DNA from: Patescibacteria group bacterium
Lineage (GTDB): Bacteria > Patescibacteriota > Microgenomatia > UBA1406 > GWC2-37-13
NCBI GenBank assembly: GCA_026415975.1
Contig: JAOAFZ010000001.1
Coordinates: forward strand, 248,001-312,000
Direction: 5' to 3'
DNA: 64,000 bases
The position numbers and the translations under genes were made by a program. The notes below the pieces were generated by a model. It was not told where the DNA came from. It saw nothing but the letters and a program-made list of their open reading frames with translations, and made no database searches. Shown piece after piece: positions 15,995-24,669 of this stretch (position 1 is its first letter; every line of letters starts with the position of its first letter).

Positions 15995-18208
15995 ATGCAA
16001 CTTCCTCAGTTTTTCAGAAAAAAGGAGGATTCAAAAGATTCTTATTTTGGTCTGTTTTTACGGAGTGAAAGTGCAGTAGGGTTCGTATTTGAGATTGAAA
16101 ACAATGAGGTTCGGCCCGTGGCTAAGGAACTTATTAAATACTCCAATGGCTGGCAAAATATAGTCGACGACATTGATCAGCTGCTCTCCATTCTGGAAAA
16201 TGAGACCAATATCACTGTTTCTTCATGTATCTATTTTGTGTATTCCTACTTTGTGGATAGTAAAACAGGTGACTTGCAGGAGCCATACAAAGGTGTAATG
16301 CGACGGATCTCAAAAGAACTGGAACTGAAACCACTGGGGTATATCGAGTGTCACGAGGCGATCAAAGAGATGTTTGAAAAAGAGGAAGGGGTTCCATTGA
16401 ACTGTGTACTTGTAGAAGTTGATGCACGTCATGTCTGCCTGTATGTTTACAAAGGCGGTAAATTAATACATTCTGATAACTCGCCTCGGACTGACTCTGT
16501 TGCGGAGGACATTGCTGCAATTGTCGAACGGAAAGAAGACCAGTTTCTGTTGCCTTCGCGAATGATAGTTTACGGCAGTGGTTCACTCACTTCCGAGCTT
16601 GATGCTCTGCGTATGTATACCTGGAAAGATGACGTCTTTATTCAGACTCCACGGATTTACGGACTCGGTGCGGAAACAGTACTCAATGCGCTGAGTGCTA
16701 CTTTCATGGAGCAGATAAATGGAGAATTTCCGGAAGAAATGATAGATGAAGATTTGAAAGATCTGCCTCAGGATAATCCCGACATGCCAGCGACGACGAT
16801 TTCCGGCTCCATGGCGCCTGAACCCGAAAAGGACATCTCGGATATTTTGACCATTGCAGAAGATGAAGGTCCGCTTACGGATTCTGTCCCGCGGCAGCAA
16901 CGCGGGAAAGATCATCCCAGCAAGAAAGCTAAGAACGATACTGATGATGAAGAAGATGAAGCAGAAAAGGTAGGCTTTTTTATCGGTACTGACGTGGCTG
17001 ATCTTCCGGATTTGCCTGCTAAGCAAACTCCTGCGCTAAGGATGGGCTTTTTGAAAGACAGGAAGTTGCCGACTCTTCCGGCAATATCACTTCCGAAGGC
17101 AGGTGGAAAGCAAGTTGTTGCAGTAGTTTCAGTACTTGCCATACTTGGGGGGCTCGGAGCAGCACAGTATTTTTTGCATACGTCCACGGTAGAAGTTTAT
17201 CTCCCCTCTGAAACGATTTCCGAGACAGTTGCACTTGAGGCAAGTACCGGACGAAGCTCCATAGTTTCCGCAGATACTACAACAATTGAAATTTCCGATA
17301 GTATTGCAACTTCGGGCCAGCGTGAAGTTGGAGAAAAGGCAAAAGGCACTGTTACTTTGTACAATTTTGATGATCGGCAGGTTACTATTCAAGCCGGGAC
17401 GGAGCTTAAAGTTGACTCATTAGTGTTCACTCTGGACTCAAATGTAGAGATTGCCTCCCGCTCCGGATCAGTCGCCAGTCGTACCGCGGGAACCAAAGAT
17501 GCAAGTGTTACCGCGGTCGCAATCGGCGCGGAATCGAACATTGCAAAGGATAAGCAACTCAATATTCCATCTTTAGGTTCGAGGGATGTCTATGCAGTTG
17601 CCAAAGAAACTTTTACCGGAGGAAGTAAGCGCAAAGTGCAGACTGTGGCAAAAACAGATATTGCCCAGCTTGAAAAACGGGTACTTGCAAAAGCTCAGGA
17701 GCAAAGTGAGGTAAAGTTGAAATCTGCATCCGGGGGAAAGCTGCTCTCTGACCTCACCGAGTTTGAAATTACAAAGGCTAAATACTCGGGTGAAGTAGGT
17801 CAGGAAGCAGATGAAGTAACGGTGTCTGCTACTGTTGAGGTGCGGTATTACCTTGCAAAAGATGAGACACTTCGGACTGAGATTCTCGGGAAACTGTCAA
17901 ATGATGTTCCCTCAGGATTTAAAATTGATACCGACAAGATATCCTACCGGATCACAAGCTCACAGAAAGTCGAAGATACCATTAATATGAATGTGCTTGG
18001 TGAAGCTGTAGCAGTAAAACAGGTTGATCCGGCAAAAATTGCACGCTCACTCGTCTGGAAAAGTAAAGATGAAGCAAGAAAAATCCTTCGAGAAGAATTT
18101 GAAGTCGAAGATGTGGTTGTCCGGGAGAACCATTCGCCGCTATTCTTTTTATCCGGTCTGCTTCCATTACAACCAGGTAATATTACTGTTGAATTTAAAA
18201 TCAGATAA
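15995..18208 (+). CDS. Large membrane protein: actin-like N-terminus, acidic linker, baseplate-J-like extracytoplasmic region
   Basis: 737 residues in three parts. Residues 1 to about 240 look like a PilM/FtsA-type actin-like fold (GLFLRSESAVGFVFEI, LVEVDARHVCLYVYKGGKL, MIVYGSGSLTSELDAL). Residues about 250-360 are an acidic, disordered linker. A membrane helix lies near 370-390 (VVAVVSVLAILGGLGAAQYFL). The rest is beta-rich and repeats GTVTLYNFDDRQVTIQAGTEL and KDASVTAVAIGAESNIAKDKQLN, which resemble baseplate J-like proteins common in Microgenomates. The arrangement would couple a cytoplasmic ATPase-like fold to an outside strand assembly. Function is not established; the domain calls are by eye. 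Confidence 0.6.
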   Translation: MQLPQFFRKKEDSKDSYFGLFLRSESAVGFVFEIENNEVRPVAKELIKYSNGWQNIVDDIDQLLSILENETNITVSSCIYFVYSYFVDSKTGDLQEPYKGVMRRISKELELKPLGYIECHEAIKEMFEKEEGVPLNCVLVEVDARHVCLYVYKGGKLIHSDNSPRTDSVAEDIAAIVERKEDQFLLPSRMIVYGSGSLTSELDALRMYTWKDDVFIQTPRIYGLGAETVLNALSATFMEQINGEFPEEMIDEDLKDLPQDNPDMPATTISGSMAPEPEKDISDILTIAEDEGPLTDSVPRQQRGKDHPSKKAKNDTDDEEDEAEKVGFFIGTDVADLPDLPAKQTPALRMGFLKDRKLPTLPAISLPKAGGKQVVAVVSVLAILGGLGAAQYFLHTSTVEVYLPSETISETVALEASTGRSSIVSADTTTIEISDSIATSGQREVGEKAKGTVTLYNFDDRQVTIQAGTELKVDSLVFTLDSNVEIASRSGSVASRTAGTKDASVTAVAIGAESNIAKDKQLNIPSLGSRDVYAVAKETFTGGSKRKVQTVAKTDIAQLEKRVLAKAQEQSEVKLKSASGGKLLSDLTEFEITKAKYSGEVGQEADEVTVSATVEVRYYLAKDETLRTEILGKLSNDVPSGFKIDTDKISYRITSSQKVEDTINMNVLGEAVAVKQVDPAKIARSLVWKSKDEARKILREEFEVEDVVVRENHSPLFFLSGLLPLQPGNITVEFKIR

Positions 18209-18231
18209 CCGGAAGTTGTCTATTTAAACTT

Positions 18232-18981
18232 ATGCCTCTCTACTCATATGTAAAGGAGTATCCCCGACCCCGTCATCAATTTGCCAGGACATTCTCCTAC
18301 GTATTTCTTACCCTGGGCACCCTCCTGATGTTCTGGTCATTCTATCCCATAATCTCATTTGAGATCTATTCACGGCTTTTTATTGAACAAGGCTATGCAA
18401 GCCCGGTACCGCGATCACAATTGGCATCCTCTGTTCAGGAATCACGGTCAGTTCTTGGGAGCTATGATGCTTTTTCGAGTAATCTTAGGGATTTTGCCCA
18501 GGCGAGTGTCTGGTTTCCTTCACGGCCGCAGGTTGTAGTCTCAAATGAAATTACTGTTCAGGAGTACCAGCTTACCATTCCCCGGTTAAACATAATTGGA
18601 GCAACCGTGCGTGTTGGTGCGGATGACCTCAGTCAGAGTCTGATCCACTATCTGCCGACTTCACTTCCCGGAGAGTACGGAAATGTAGCGATTTTCGGTC
18701 ATTCAACTCTACCACAGTTGTACAATCCAAAAGACTATAAGACGATATTCACCTATCTTCCTTCCCTGGAAAAAGGGGATACAATTAAAGTAACGATGGA
18801 AGGTCAGGAATATGAATATGAAGTATTTGAGATGTTTGTCGTTGAACCGGACCAGGTTAGTGTTCTGGAACAGCGTTATGACAACTCATATCTCACCTTG
18901 ATTACGTGCGTTCCACCGGGTACCTTTTGGAATCGGCTGGTCGTACGGGCAAAGATGAAATCACTTCCGAAAACTCTGTGA
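18232..18981 (+). CDS. Sortase-family transpeptidase (class D/E-like)
   Basis: 249 residues. An N-terminal membrane helix (about 19-44) is followed by the sortase barrel starting YQLTIPRLNIIGATVRVG. The catalytic triad is visible: His in NVAIFGHSTLP, Cys in YLTLITCVPPGTFWNRLVVRA, and Arg in the same segment. Sortases cut a C-terminal sorting motif and join the protein to cell wall or to another protein. A possible substrate with LPETGGG lies at 8453. The gene stands directly before the penicillin-binding protein gene, in keeping with a cell-wall role. Confidence 0.88.
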   Translation: MPLYSYVKEYPRPRHQFARTFSYVFLTLGTLLMFWSFYPIISFEIYSRLFIEQGYASPVPRSQLASSVQESRSVLGSYDAFSSNLRDFAQASVWFPSRPQVVVSNEITVQEYQLTIPRLNIIGATVRVGADDLSQSLIHYLPTSLPGEYGNVAIFGHSTLPQLYNPKDYKTIFTYLPSLEKGDTIKVTMEGQEYEYEVFEMFVVEPDQVSVLEQRYDNSYLTLITCVPPGTFWNRLVVRAKMKSLPKTL

Positions 18982-18985
18982 TGTA

Positions 18986-19014
18986 TTGATTTTGAGCAAT
19001 ACCGCCTGTATACT
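18986..19014 (+). promoter_or_regulatory. Promoter of the penicillin-binding protein gene
   Basis: A -35 box TTGATT (18986-18991) and a -10 box TATACT (19009-19014) are 17 bases apart. The ATG at 19024 lies nine bases past the -10 box, so the transcript would be leaderless or carry only two or three untranslated bases. Confidence 0.6.
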
Positions 19015-19023
19015 ATCGTCTCG

Positions 19024-21417
19024 ATGAAGGAACGGATAGCAATATTTAATAATGGTCTCAAGAAAGAGCTTCCTGAAGCTCTTTTTTTTCTTCTTTATTT
19101 CCTCGTACTGGGGGTGGTTTATCTTGGGCGTGCAACACAGACAATTTCGCTTCTTTACCGTGATGCCATACTTTGGCTTATCTTGAAAGTGCAAAAAATT
19201 GTTCAGAAACTAAACCTACCTGTTCACTTTATGCACTGCATCGAGCGTGCCCGTCAAATATACATAACTGGTAGGCACTGCTTTAGATATTATCTAGTAA
19301 AGACTGCCATAACAGTCCGTAAAATTAATTTCTCTCAAAAAAAAGGTCCTGATATCCAGGCAATATCATCTATCCTAATAGGTAAATGTATAGGTTTTAA
19401 ACATACCCTTCATTGCGTTGCTAAAGCCAGTCAGCGTATTATACTTTCACCCCGATTCGGCATGTTGCTTCTAGTGGCTGTCTTATCCGGTGGCGCGTTT
19501 GTATCCTGGCAGGCGTATGATTTTGTTCGCAAACTCCCTTCACCCCGGAATATCGGGAAACTGAATTTTCCCACATCTACGCACATTTATGATCGCAATG
19601 GGAAACTTCTCTATGAAATATATCGCGAACAGAACCGTACGCCGATGAAACTTGCAGAACTTCCCGTGTATGTATCCCAGGCAACGATAGCCACGGAGGA
19701 CAAGGATTTTTACCGTCACATCGGTATTTCACCGATAGGGGGAATGTTACGGGCTTTGAAAGATACATATTTGACAAATGAATTACAGGGTGGATCAACG
19801 ATCACGCAACAACTCGTTAAGTCGGCCTTATTGACACCCGAGAGAACGATTGAGCGGAAAATAAAGGAAGTAATTCTTGCATTGTGGACTGAACAACTCT
19901 TCGAAAAAGATCAAATCCTTGAGATGTATCTAAATCAGGTTCCTTACGGAGGTGCGGCATATGGTATAGAAGAAGCTGCAAAGACATTTTTTGGCAAGCC
20001 CGCATCAAAACTAGCTCTCGAAGAGGCAGCGCTACTTGCCGGTTTACCCCGGGCTCCTTCTATTTACTCACCATATGTAAATCCGGAAGAGGCCACTGCA
20101 CGACGGAATGATGTTCTGAAGCGAATGTTTATGGAGGGCTTTATAGACCAAGAGACCTACGAGCGCACAATTAAAAAACCACTCGTGGTAGTGCCGCCAG
20201 AGATTGAGATTAATGCTCCACATTTTGTATTTTATGTCCGTCAAGAACTGGAGAAGGAGTATGGCGCTTCGGTAGTCGAAGAAGGTGGGCTCAGGGTCAC
20301 GACAACGCTTGACCTTGATGTACAGAGGGAAGTGGAAAAGATTTTACGGGAAGAGCTGGCGAAAGTGAGCTACATGAATGTGCAAAATGGCGCAGTTCTT
20401 GTTACCAGACCGGAAACTGGTGAAATTATCGCCATGGTTGGTTCGGTTGATTACTTTGCTTCTCCATCGGGAGCATTCAATGTGACAACCTCACTTCGTC
20501 AGCCAGGCAGCTCGATAAAACCGGTGATGTATTCGCTTGCCCTGGAAAACGGATACACTGCCGCTACCCTGATCGAGGACAGTCCGCTCGAGATCTCAAT
20601 ACCGGGTAGCGAACCCTACCGGCCGGTAAACTATGATGGGCGTTTTCATGGCAAGATTCCGATTCGTGTAGCACTGGCAAACTCTTACAATATACCCGCA
20701 GTAAAGGTGTTGCAGACGCTTGGTGTCCAGCGTTTTATTACGCACGCTAAAAAGATGGGAATTGATACGTGGCAGGACACTTCCAGGTTCGGTCTGTCTC
20801 TTACGTTGGGTGGTGGTGAGGTTCGTATGACCGATTTGGCTGAGGCCTATGGTGTCTTTGCGAACGGAGGGAAAAGAACGGACCTCACGGCTGTCCGGAA
20901 AATAGTAGACGTTACAGGTAAGGAGCTTGAGACTGTGCGAACTGAGTCTATACCAGTGCTGGACAGCGGAGTGGCGTATATAATGTCTGATATCCTCTCA
21001 GATAATCAGGCACGCATTGCTACATTCGGGCGCGGGTCGTATCTGGAAGTGCCTGGTTATCGGGTAGCAGTCAAAACCGGAACAACAAATGACCTAAAAG
21101 ATAACTGGACCGTCGGGTACACTCCCGATTACGTTGTGACTGTATGGGTAGGTAATAATGATAATACTCCCATGAACCGGTATCTGGTATCCGGTATCAC
21201 CGGGGCTGCACCCATTTGGAATAGAGTTATGTCCTATTTGTTAAGTAGAGAATATCCTAATAGTAAAAACCGCTGGCTTACCAAGCCTGCAAATGTTATC
21301 GAGCAGAACTGTTATGGGAAAAATGAGGTCTTCATGGCCGGGACCGAACGTTCGAGTGCCTGTCAGCAATATCAGCAAATACTCCAGAGTCGCATAGTCC
21401 AGGCTCCCCTCCACTAA
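19024..21417 (+). CDS. Class A penicillin-binding protein (PBP1A type)
   Basis: 797 residues; polymerises and cross-links peptidoglycan. Residues 1-165 are an unusual N-terminal region with a hydrophobic helix (about 18-37) and several basic amphipathic stretches before the usual membrane anchor (LLLVAVLSGGAFVSWQAY). The glycosyltransferase domain follows: ATEDKDFYRHIGISP with catalytic Glu, GGSTITQQLVK, ERKIKEVILALWTEQLFEKDQILEMYLN and GLPRAPSIYSP. The transpeptidase has SxxK in QPGSSIKPVMYSL, SxN in ANSYNIPAVK and KTGTT. The additional N-terminal helix is absent from common PBP1A proteins. Confidence 0.93.
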   Translation: MKERIAIFNNGLKKELPEALFFLLYFLVLGVVYLGRATQTISLLYRDAILWLILKVQKIVQKLNLPVHFMHCIERARQIYITGRHCFRYYLVKTAITVRKINFSQKKGPDIQAISSILIGKCIGFKHTLHCVAKASQRIILSPRFGMLLLVAVLSGGAFVSWQAYDFVRKLPSPRNIGKLNFPTSTHIYDRNGKLLYEIYREQNRTPMKLAELPVYVSQATIATEDKDFYRHIGISPIGGMLRALKDTYLTNELQGGSTITQQLVKSALLTPERTIERKIKEVILALWTEQLFEKDQILEMYLNQVPYGGAAYGIEEAAKTFFGKPASKLALEEAALLAGLPRAPSIYSPYVNPEEATARRNDVLKRMFMEGFIDQETYERTIKKPLVVVPPEIEINAPHFVFYVRQELEKEYGASVVEEGGLRVTTTLDLDVQREVEKILREELAKVSYMNVQNGAVLVTRPETGEIIAMVGSVDYFASPSGAFNVTTSLRQPGSSIKPVMYSLALENGYTAATLIEDSPLEISIPGSEPYRPVNYDGRFHGKIPIRVALANSYNIPAVKVLQTLGVQRFITHAKKMGIDTWQDTSRFGLSLTLGGGEVRMTDLAEAYGVFANGGKRTDLTAVRKIVDVTGKELETVRTESIPVLDSGVAYIMSDILSDNQARIATFGRGSYLEVPGYRVAVKTGTTNDLKDNWTVGYTPDYVVTVWVGNNDNTPMNRYLVSGITGAAPIWNRVMSYLLSREYPNSKNRWLTKPANVIEQNCYGKNEVFMAGTERSSACQQYQQILQSRIVQAPLH

Positions 21418-21471
21418 TTTTTTTTCAGAGTTAGATCAAGCATCCGATGGTGCCACGCGAAGTGCAGGCAT

Positions 21472-22635
21472 TCACCGGATACGTGCAAGGTAGGTCCGGA
21501 TAGAAGCTTGAATGTCTCCAATAACATCTCCTCCGAATTTTTCTACGAGAGCGTTAGATAGCACGTATGCCAGCATAGCCTCGGAGACGACCCCTCCGCG
21601 TGGCACAATACAGATGTCCGACCTTTCAACAGTTGCCTTTACCGGTTCTCGGGACAAGATATCTACCGTGTTCATCGGCTTGTACAGGGTAGAAATAGGC
21701 TTGTGGTACACACGGACAATAATCGGCATACCATTGGTAACGCCGCCTTCGATGCCGCCGGCACGATTGGTGTTCCGGTCAAATCCCCGGCTACCGTCCG
21801 GGATTATCTCGTCGTGTACTTCCGATCCTGGAAGTCCTGCGGAGAGTATCCCGTCGCCGATTTCCACGGCCTTCACCGACTGGATACTCATGAGCGCCTG
21901 GGCAATTCGACCGTCCAGCCTGCGGTCAAAGTGAACGTAGCTTCCCAAACCTACAGGTACCCCGACAGCCCAGGTCTCCACGATTCCACCCAACGTATCC
22001 ATACGCATGCGGGTATCTTTGATGAGGTCTCGCATCTGCTGCGCGAGTGCGGCGTCGATGCACCGTGTTTCGGGATCGGTAGCATAACTGGCCTTCACGT
22101 CATCGAACCCGTAGTCACGTCTCTTAAGTGAAAGATGTCCGATCCGGATGGTATGGCTGGCGATTTCGATACCGAGGGCGGCAAGAAACTGTTTGAACAG
22201 TGCTCCCGCGGCAACCCGTGCGGTGGTTTCCCGGGCGGACGCTCGTTCCAAGACATTCCGTACATCGTCGAACGCATATTTCTGTACACCGGCCAGATCA
22301 GTGTGTCCCGGGCGTGGCTTTGTAACCCGTGCAGCGGCGCGAACCTCATCCGGTTGTTCCGAAGCGCTCATTGTCGCTCCCCAGTTCTTATAGTCACGAT
22401 TTTCGATCAGGAGTGTCACCGGTGAACCGATCGTCTTCCCAAAGCGGATGCCGGAGAGTATACGGACCTCATCGGTCTCAATCAGCATGCGACCGCCGGC
22501 TCCGGAACCGGTCATGCGCTTCTTCATTTCGGCATGAATGCCATCGAGTGAAATCGGGATTCCGGCAGGGAGTCCCTCCACGGTAACGGTTAAGGCGGGT
22601 CCGTGCGATTCGCCGGAGGTCAGAAAACGGATCAT
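21472..22635 (-). CDS. aroC: Chorismate synthase
   Basis: 387 residues. It converts EPSP to chorismate with reduced FMN, the last shikimate step. Signatures: GESHGPALTVTVEGLPAGI at the N-terminus, RPGHTDLAGVQKY with the conserved His, RASARETTARVAAGA, and DGSRGFDRNTNRAGGIEGGVTNGMPI-type residues in the centre. Full length. It is the last gene of the nine-gene aro operon on the minus strand; its start overlaps the aroD stop by four bases. It faces the penicillin-binding protein gene tail to tail. Confidence 0.96.
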   Translation of the reverse strand: MIRFLTSGESHGPALTVTVEGLPAGIPISLDGIHAEMKKRMTGSGAGGRMLIETDEVRILSGIRFGKTIGSPVTLLIENRDYKNWGATMSASEQPDEVRAAARVTKPRPGHTDLAGVQKYAFDDVRNVLERASARETTARVAAGALFKQFLAALGIEIASHTIRIGHLSLKRRDYGFDDVKASYATDPETRCIDAALAQQMRDLIKDTRMRMDTLGGIVETWAVGVPVGLGSYVHFDRRLDGRIAQALMSIQSVKAVEIGDGILSAGLPGSEVHDEIIPDGSRGFDRNTNRAGGIEGGVTNGMPIIVRVYHKPISTLYKPMNTVDILSREPVKATVERSDICIVPRGGVVSEAMLAYVLSNALVEKFGGDVIGDIQASIRTYLARIR

Positions 22636-23348
22636 TCAGGTGCGGATAAATTGGTAAGGTTGTTTATTTCAGCAAACAGCCGGAGTAAATCCTGATAAGG
22701 TACCTGACCCGGAGCCGTAGCGCCCGTAGGAGCCGCTGCAAAAGTCAGATACGCGCCCAAATATGCTGCGAATATACGGGTTACTACCCCTGCAGGTCCC
22801 ATACCGATACATATCATATCACGAACACCCGCATTCGCCAGGAGCAAACGCAACAGGCGACGGCTATCTTCCTCGGAGCGAGCCATTGTTGCGATCTTCG
22901 CGATTGCGCCGGGGGTACGGTACATTTGATTGACGAGGTCTTGCAGCTCGGTACTATCGGGAGTGGTCTTGAAGTTATGGTACGAAAGTATCAAGCGGGT
23001 TCCTGCAGGTACCGTCGGTTCGACCGCCAGGAATGACCGTAACTCGATATCGACATGGGAGAATCCCCGCTCCAGTGCATGTTTGATTATTTCGATCCTT
23101 TCTGCTTCGAACCCATGAAACAATCCACCCTCTTCTACGGAGCGGCACGTGAAAATGAAGCGGGGATCCATCTGGTTAGCGAGGACATCTACCGCGTCTC
23201 GAGTCGGATGTTCAAGACTATCGAATCGTATTTCGATAAAGTCGAGATCCGGGGGAAGTGTCGCGATTGACTCCAGGAGTGCGTCCACCGCGGGCGCGGT
23301 GACCGGAACGCAGATACGTGGTTTCCCGATGATTTGCTGTTGTTGCAT
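22632..23348 (-). CDS. aroD: 3-dehydroquinate dehydratase, type I
   Basis: 238 residues. It dehydrates 3-dehydroquinate to 3-dehydroshikimate through a Schiff base. The type I pattern is seen: RICVPVTAP, LDFIEIRFDSL (the substrate-binding E-x-R), the catalytic His in RLILSYHNFKTTPD, and the Schiff-base Lys in GAIAKIATMARSEED. Type II enzymes are smaller and unrelated. It lies between aroE and aroC in the operon, two bases after the aroE stop. Confidence 0.94.
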   Translation of the reverse strand: MQQQQIIGKPRICVPVTAPAVDALLESIATLPPDLDFIEIRFDSLEHPTRDAVDVLANQMDPRFIFTCRSVEEGGLFHGFEAERIEIIKHALERGFSHVDIELRSFLAVEPTVPAGTRLILSYHNFKTTPDSTELQDLVNQMYRTPGAIAKIATMARSEEDSRRLLRLLLANAGVRDMICIGMGPAGVVTRIFAAYLGAYLTFAAAPTGATAPGQVPYQDLLRLFAEINNLTNLSAPE

Positions 23349-23350
23349 AG

Positions 23351-24166
23351 TTATGATGGTATGAGTACCGAACGCATAACATCAACCGGTGCCGGCATAC
23401 CGGTATAGAGGGTAAACTGTGCGGTGCCCTGATGAAGAAGCATGTCGGCTCCGTAGATAACCCGGGCTCCAGCCTGTGCCGCCTCGACCAGTAATCGGGT
23501 TTTCCGCGGTGTGTATACGGCATCGAAAACGATGTGGTGTGACCGCAGGTAATGGCGTGGGATCGGCGTCATATCTTTTTGGTCTCCCATGCCAAGCGGG
23601 GTACTGTTCAGCAGGATATCCATCTCCGCAACTGCGGCGATTTCGGTCAGCGGAAAAACCCGTGCTCCAAAGTCATCGGAAAATTCTTTCGCTTTTTCCG
23701 GATCTCGGACGAATACCGACAAGTGTCCTCCGGAAGCAGTTACCGCATATGCCATTGCCCGGGCGGCACCGCCGGCTCCGATCAAGGCTACCCGTTTCCC
23801 CTGCAAGTCTCCGTACGATAGCAGTGGCGTACGCGTACCCAGCCAGTCGGTATTATAGCCGGTCAGTATGCCGTTGTCCTGTACTACCGTATTTACCGCT
23901 CCGATCTTTTTGGCGACGGGATCTAGTGCATCCAGCAGGGGAAGGATGGCGATTTTATGCGGAATTGTAACCGTGAGACCCCGAAAACCAAGTGCACGCA
24001 CACCTGCCACCGCGGCAGCGAGCGAGTCGGTGGTAACACGTGCTACAGTAAAGATATAGTCTAACCCAAGTGCGCGGTACGCTGCGTTATGCATTGCCGG
24101 GGAGAGCGAATGCTCAACCGGATCGCCGATTATGATGCACTGTCTGGTTTTCGCACTGATTCTCAT
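23351..24166 (-). CDS. aroE: Shikimate dehydrogenase
   Basis: 271 residues. It reduces 3-dehydroshikimate to shikimate with NADPH. N-terminal substrate domain: IIGDPVEHSLSPAMHNAAY and LTVTIPHK with the catalytic Lys, then NTDWLGTRTPLLSYG with the catalytic Asp region. The Rossmann domain has VALIGAGGAARAMAYAV and INSTPLGM-like LLNSTPLGMGDQ. Its start overlaps the aroK stop by four bases. Confidence 0.95.
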   Translation of the reverse strand: MRISAKTRQCIIIGDPVEHSLSPAMHNAAYRALGLDYIFTVARVTTDSLAAAVAGVRALGFRGLTVTIPHKIAILPLLDALDPVAKKIGAVNTVVQDNGILTGYNTDWLGTRTPLLSYGDLQGKRVALIGAGGAARAMAYAVTASGGHLSVFVRDPEKAKEFSDDFGARVFPLTEIAAVAEMDILLNSTPLGMGDQKDMTPIPRHYLRSHHIVFDAVYTPRKTRLLVEAAQAGARVIYGADMLLHQGTAQFTLYTGMPAPVDVMRSVLIPS

Positions 24167-24669
24167 GAACGTGTCTGAAACTGGACAATTTGTTTAGCAA
24201 GCTCTTCCGGCGATGCATCTCCGACTGGAAGAATCCGATCCGCATACGCCTTATAGAGCGGATACCGCAGCGAGTATAACGCCTGAGCTGCACGCGCATC
24301 GGTAAATAGAGGACGCGGTGTCGGATCGGCGGCTACGCGATTACGCAGCGTTTCGAATGCAGCGTCAAGAAAGACAACCAGACTATCGCCCTCCCGTAAA
24401 TAGTCGATACAGATTTTATTCATCACCATACCGCCTCCCGTCGAGATAATCACGTTGTTCCTCTTTCGCAGTGAGCGTGCAATCTCAATTTCGGTTTCCC
24501 GTAACAGGAGTTCACCACCAAGTTGGAACACTTCGCTCATATCCGCACAGCCCAGATGATCCAATACCAGTGCATCCGTTTCGAGTACCTCCGACCCGCT
24601 ATGTTCGGCGAGCGCTCGGGCAACAGCTGTTTTTCCCGATCCCATAAACCCAATCAGGACGGTTTTCAT
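24163..24669 (-). CDS. aroK: Shikimate kinase
   Basis: 168 residues. It phosphorylates shikimate at O3 using ATP. Walker A is GFMGSGKTAVARAL at the N-terminus; the shikimate-binding Asp/Arg region is ETDALVLDHLG and ISTGGGMVM; the LID region is VAADPTPRPLFTD. The open frame reaches further upstream, but the ATG at 24669 gives MKTVLIGFMGSGK and overlaps the aroA stop as ATGA, the pattern seen throughout this operon. Confidence 0.94.
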   Translation of the reverse strand: MKTVLIGFMGSGKTAVARALAEHSGSEVLETDALVLDHLGCADMSEVFQLGGELLLRETEIEIARSLRKRNNVIISTGGGMVMNKICIDYLREGDSLVVFLDAAFETLRNRVAADPTPRPLFTDARAAQALYSLRYPLYKAYADRILPVGDASPEELAKQIVQFQTRS

